This document shows, piece by piece, positions 63,217-64,000 of a DNA stretch of 64,000 bases; positions within the stretch are counted from its first letter, which is position 1; the number at the start of each line of letters is the position of its first letter. Below the pieces are notes generated by a model. The model saw nothing but the letters and a program-made list of their open reading frames with translations, was not told where the DNA came from and made no database searches. The translations under genes and the position numbers were made by a program. Source of the stretch: Pyxicephalus adspersus (taxonomy: Eukaryota > Chordata > Amphibia > Anura > Pyxicephalidae); the NCBI RefSeq assembly GCF_032062135.1, contig NC_092860.1, positions 124,726,071-124,790,070 of the forward strand, written 5' to 3'.

Positions 63217-63522
63217 TACTAGAGGAAAAAACAGCAAAAAATTATATTTGCAAAAAAAAAACAAAAAATACAATCAATCTAAAGTCAGCACTAAAAGGAA
63301 ATGGCTTCCAAAGTCATATTATCTTGAATTGATCACTTTTGATTGCAATTGATGGTAAGCGTCAGCAATATTCGAATTCTTTAAAAACAGCGAACATCAG
63401 CTGCTGGGAATTAGCTGCAGATCCAATTGATTAGGAAGTTGTTGTGTTCTGGTGAAAACAGAAAACAATGTGTACCCCAGGTTAGTAACCATATATCTGG
63501 TTGTACAAAAAGGATGTATCAG

Positions 63523-63559
63523 TAATGGTAAGACTTACTTGTTGTAAGTCTTACCATTA
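63523..63559. repeat. perfect 16-bp hairpin with 5-nt loop
   Basis: 'taatggtaagacttac' pairs exactly with 'gtaagtcttaccatta' around 'ttgtt'. Not a known microRNA precursor to me, and the stem is too short for one. Confidence 0.95.
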
Positions 63560-64000
63560 TATTAAATTTGTCAACTAGATCTTGTTTTAGGCATATAGTT
63601 AGCCAGTGGTTGTAATAAATATCATGGATGGAACTTTTGCAAGAACGTATACAACTCCCCAACCTTGTAACTATCCGACCACCAGGCGTACTCTATAAAG
63701 ACAACATGGTCATTTAGATGATTAACTATTAGATCCAACTACATATAAATCGTCTAGATCTATGATGCTTAATATCTCCTACATTTGAAGACATTGAGCT
63801 TTAAATATGAGCAGATAAGTAAATCAATAAAAATGTGGTATCCTGCCTTGTATGGTATTAGATAGCAGGAGGAAGGAAAACGCTATCTAAACAAGGGTAT
63901 GATCTATGATCCAAAAGGGGAGGTTATTGATCAAACATCAGAAAAAAATAAAAATAAAAAAAATAAACTGACACTCCTGGATATAAGACACCACTGCTAG

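Larger units (their letters stand above)
57707..64000 (-). other. gabrb1: gabrb1 intron upstream of the 221-bp exon (incomplete)
   Basis: By orientation this is the intron preceding the 221-bp exon. The preceding 68-bp exon (ending in a segment like DMVSEVNM) was not found up to the window end. It contains a hAT-like element, a 'CTTAAAG' family element, a Tc1-like relic with a nested retroposon, and a perfect hairpin at 63523-63559. Confidence 0.75.

Noticed and set aside
57707..64000. Preceding gabrb1 exon (68 bp)
   Set aside because: Conserved VSEVNM-type coding sequence not found on the minus strand.

Overview
This window reads as vertebrate, most likely frog (anuran), nuclear DNA. It is AT-rich with very low coding density, has long (TA)n and (CTAT)n microsatellites, and carries many short inverted-repeat transposons and a retroposon family that I associate with frog genomes. 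There are no bacterial operons, rRNA or CRISPR arrays, and I recognised no tRNA genes.

The only exon I can assign to a known gene with confidence is at 57486-57706 on the minus strand. It is the 221-bp exon of a GABA-A receptor beta subunit, and its residues fit beta-1 (gabrb1) better than beta-2 or beta-3. The flanking exons are not recognisable here, so about 57 kb downstream (1-57485) and about 6.3 kb upstream (57707-64000) are read as gabrb1 introns. The rest of the window is therefore mainly an inventory of intron content: transposon fossils, satellites, hairpins and a few stretches that could be conserved non-coding DNA.

The clearest mobile elements are a pogo-like element (539-931), a Helitron derivative (14381-14954), a Tc1-like relic with a mutated catalytic Asp (23775-24048), a hAT element with a perfect 8-bp target duplication and a BED-finger fragment (30247-30757), a TA-flanked miniature element (35285-35699), a 2.2-kb element with long terminal inverted repeats and a broken unclassified protein gene (50546-52738), and a Tc1-like relic (60404-61287) interrupted by a retroposon with its own target duplication (60932-61095). 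Several miniature families recur: a 'CTTAAAG' family, a palindromic 'ggaatgtttgag' family, a 'ctccaagactgg' family and a 'ttaacctccctagcgg' family.

Three places may hold coding sequence outside gabrb1. At 13139 (+) an ATG in a strong start context opens a leucine-rich signal-peptide-like exon with a splice donor. At 17637 (+) a splice-bounded exon continues in the same phase but contains a stop. At 36740-37200 (+) there is a long open, lysine-rich segment with one in-frame stop that I cannot identify. The best candidate for something undescribed is the 50546-52738 element.
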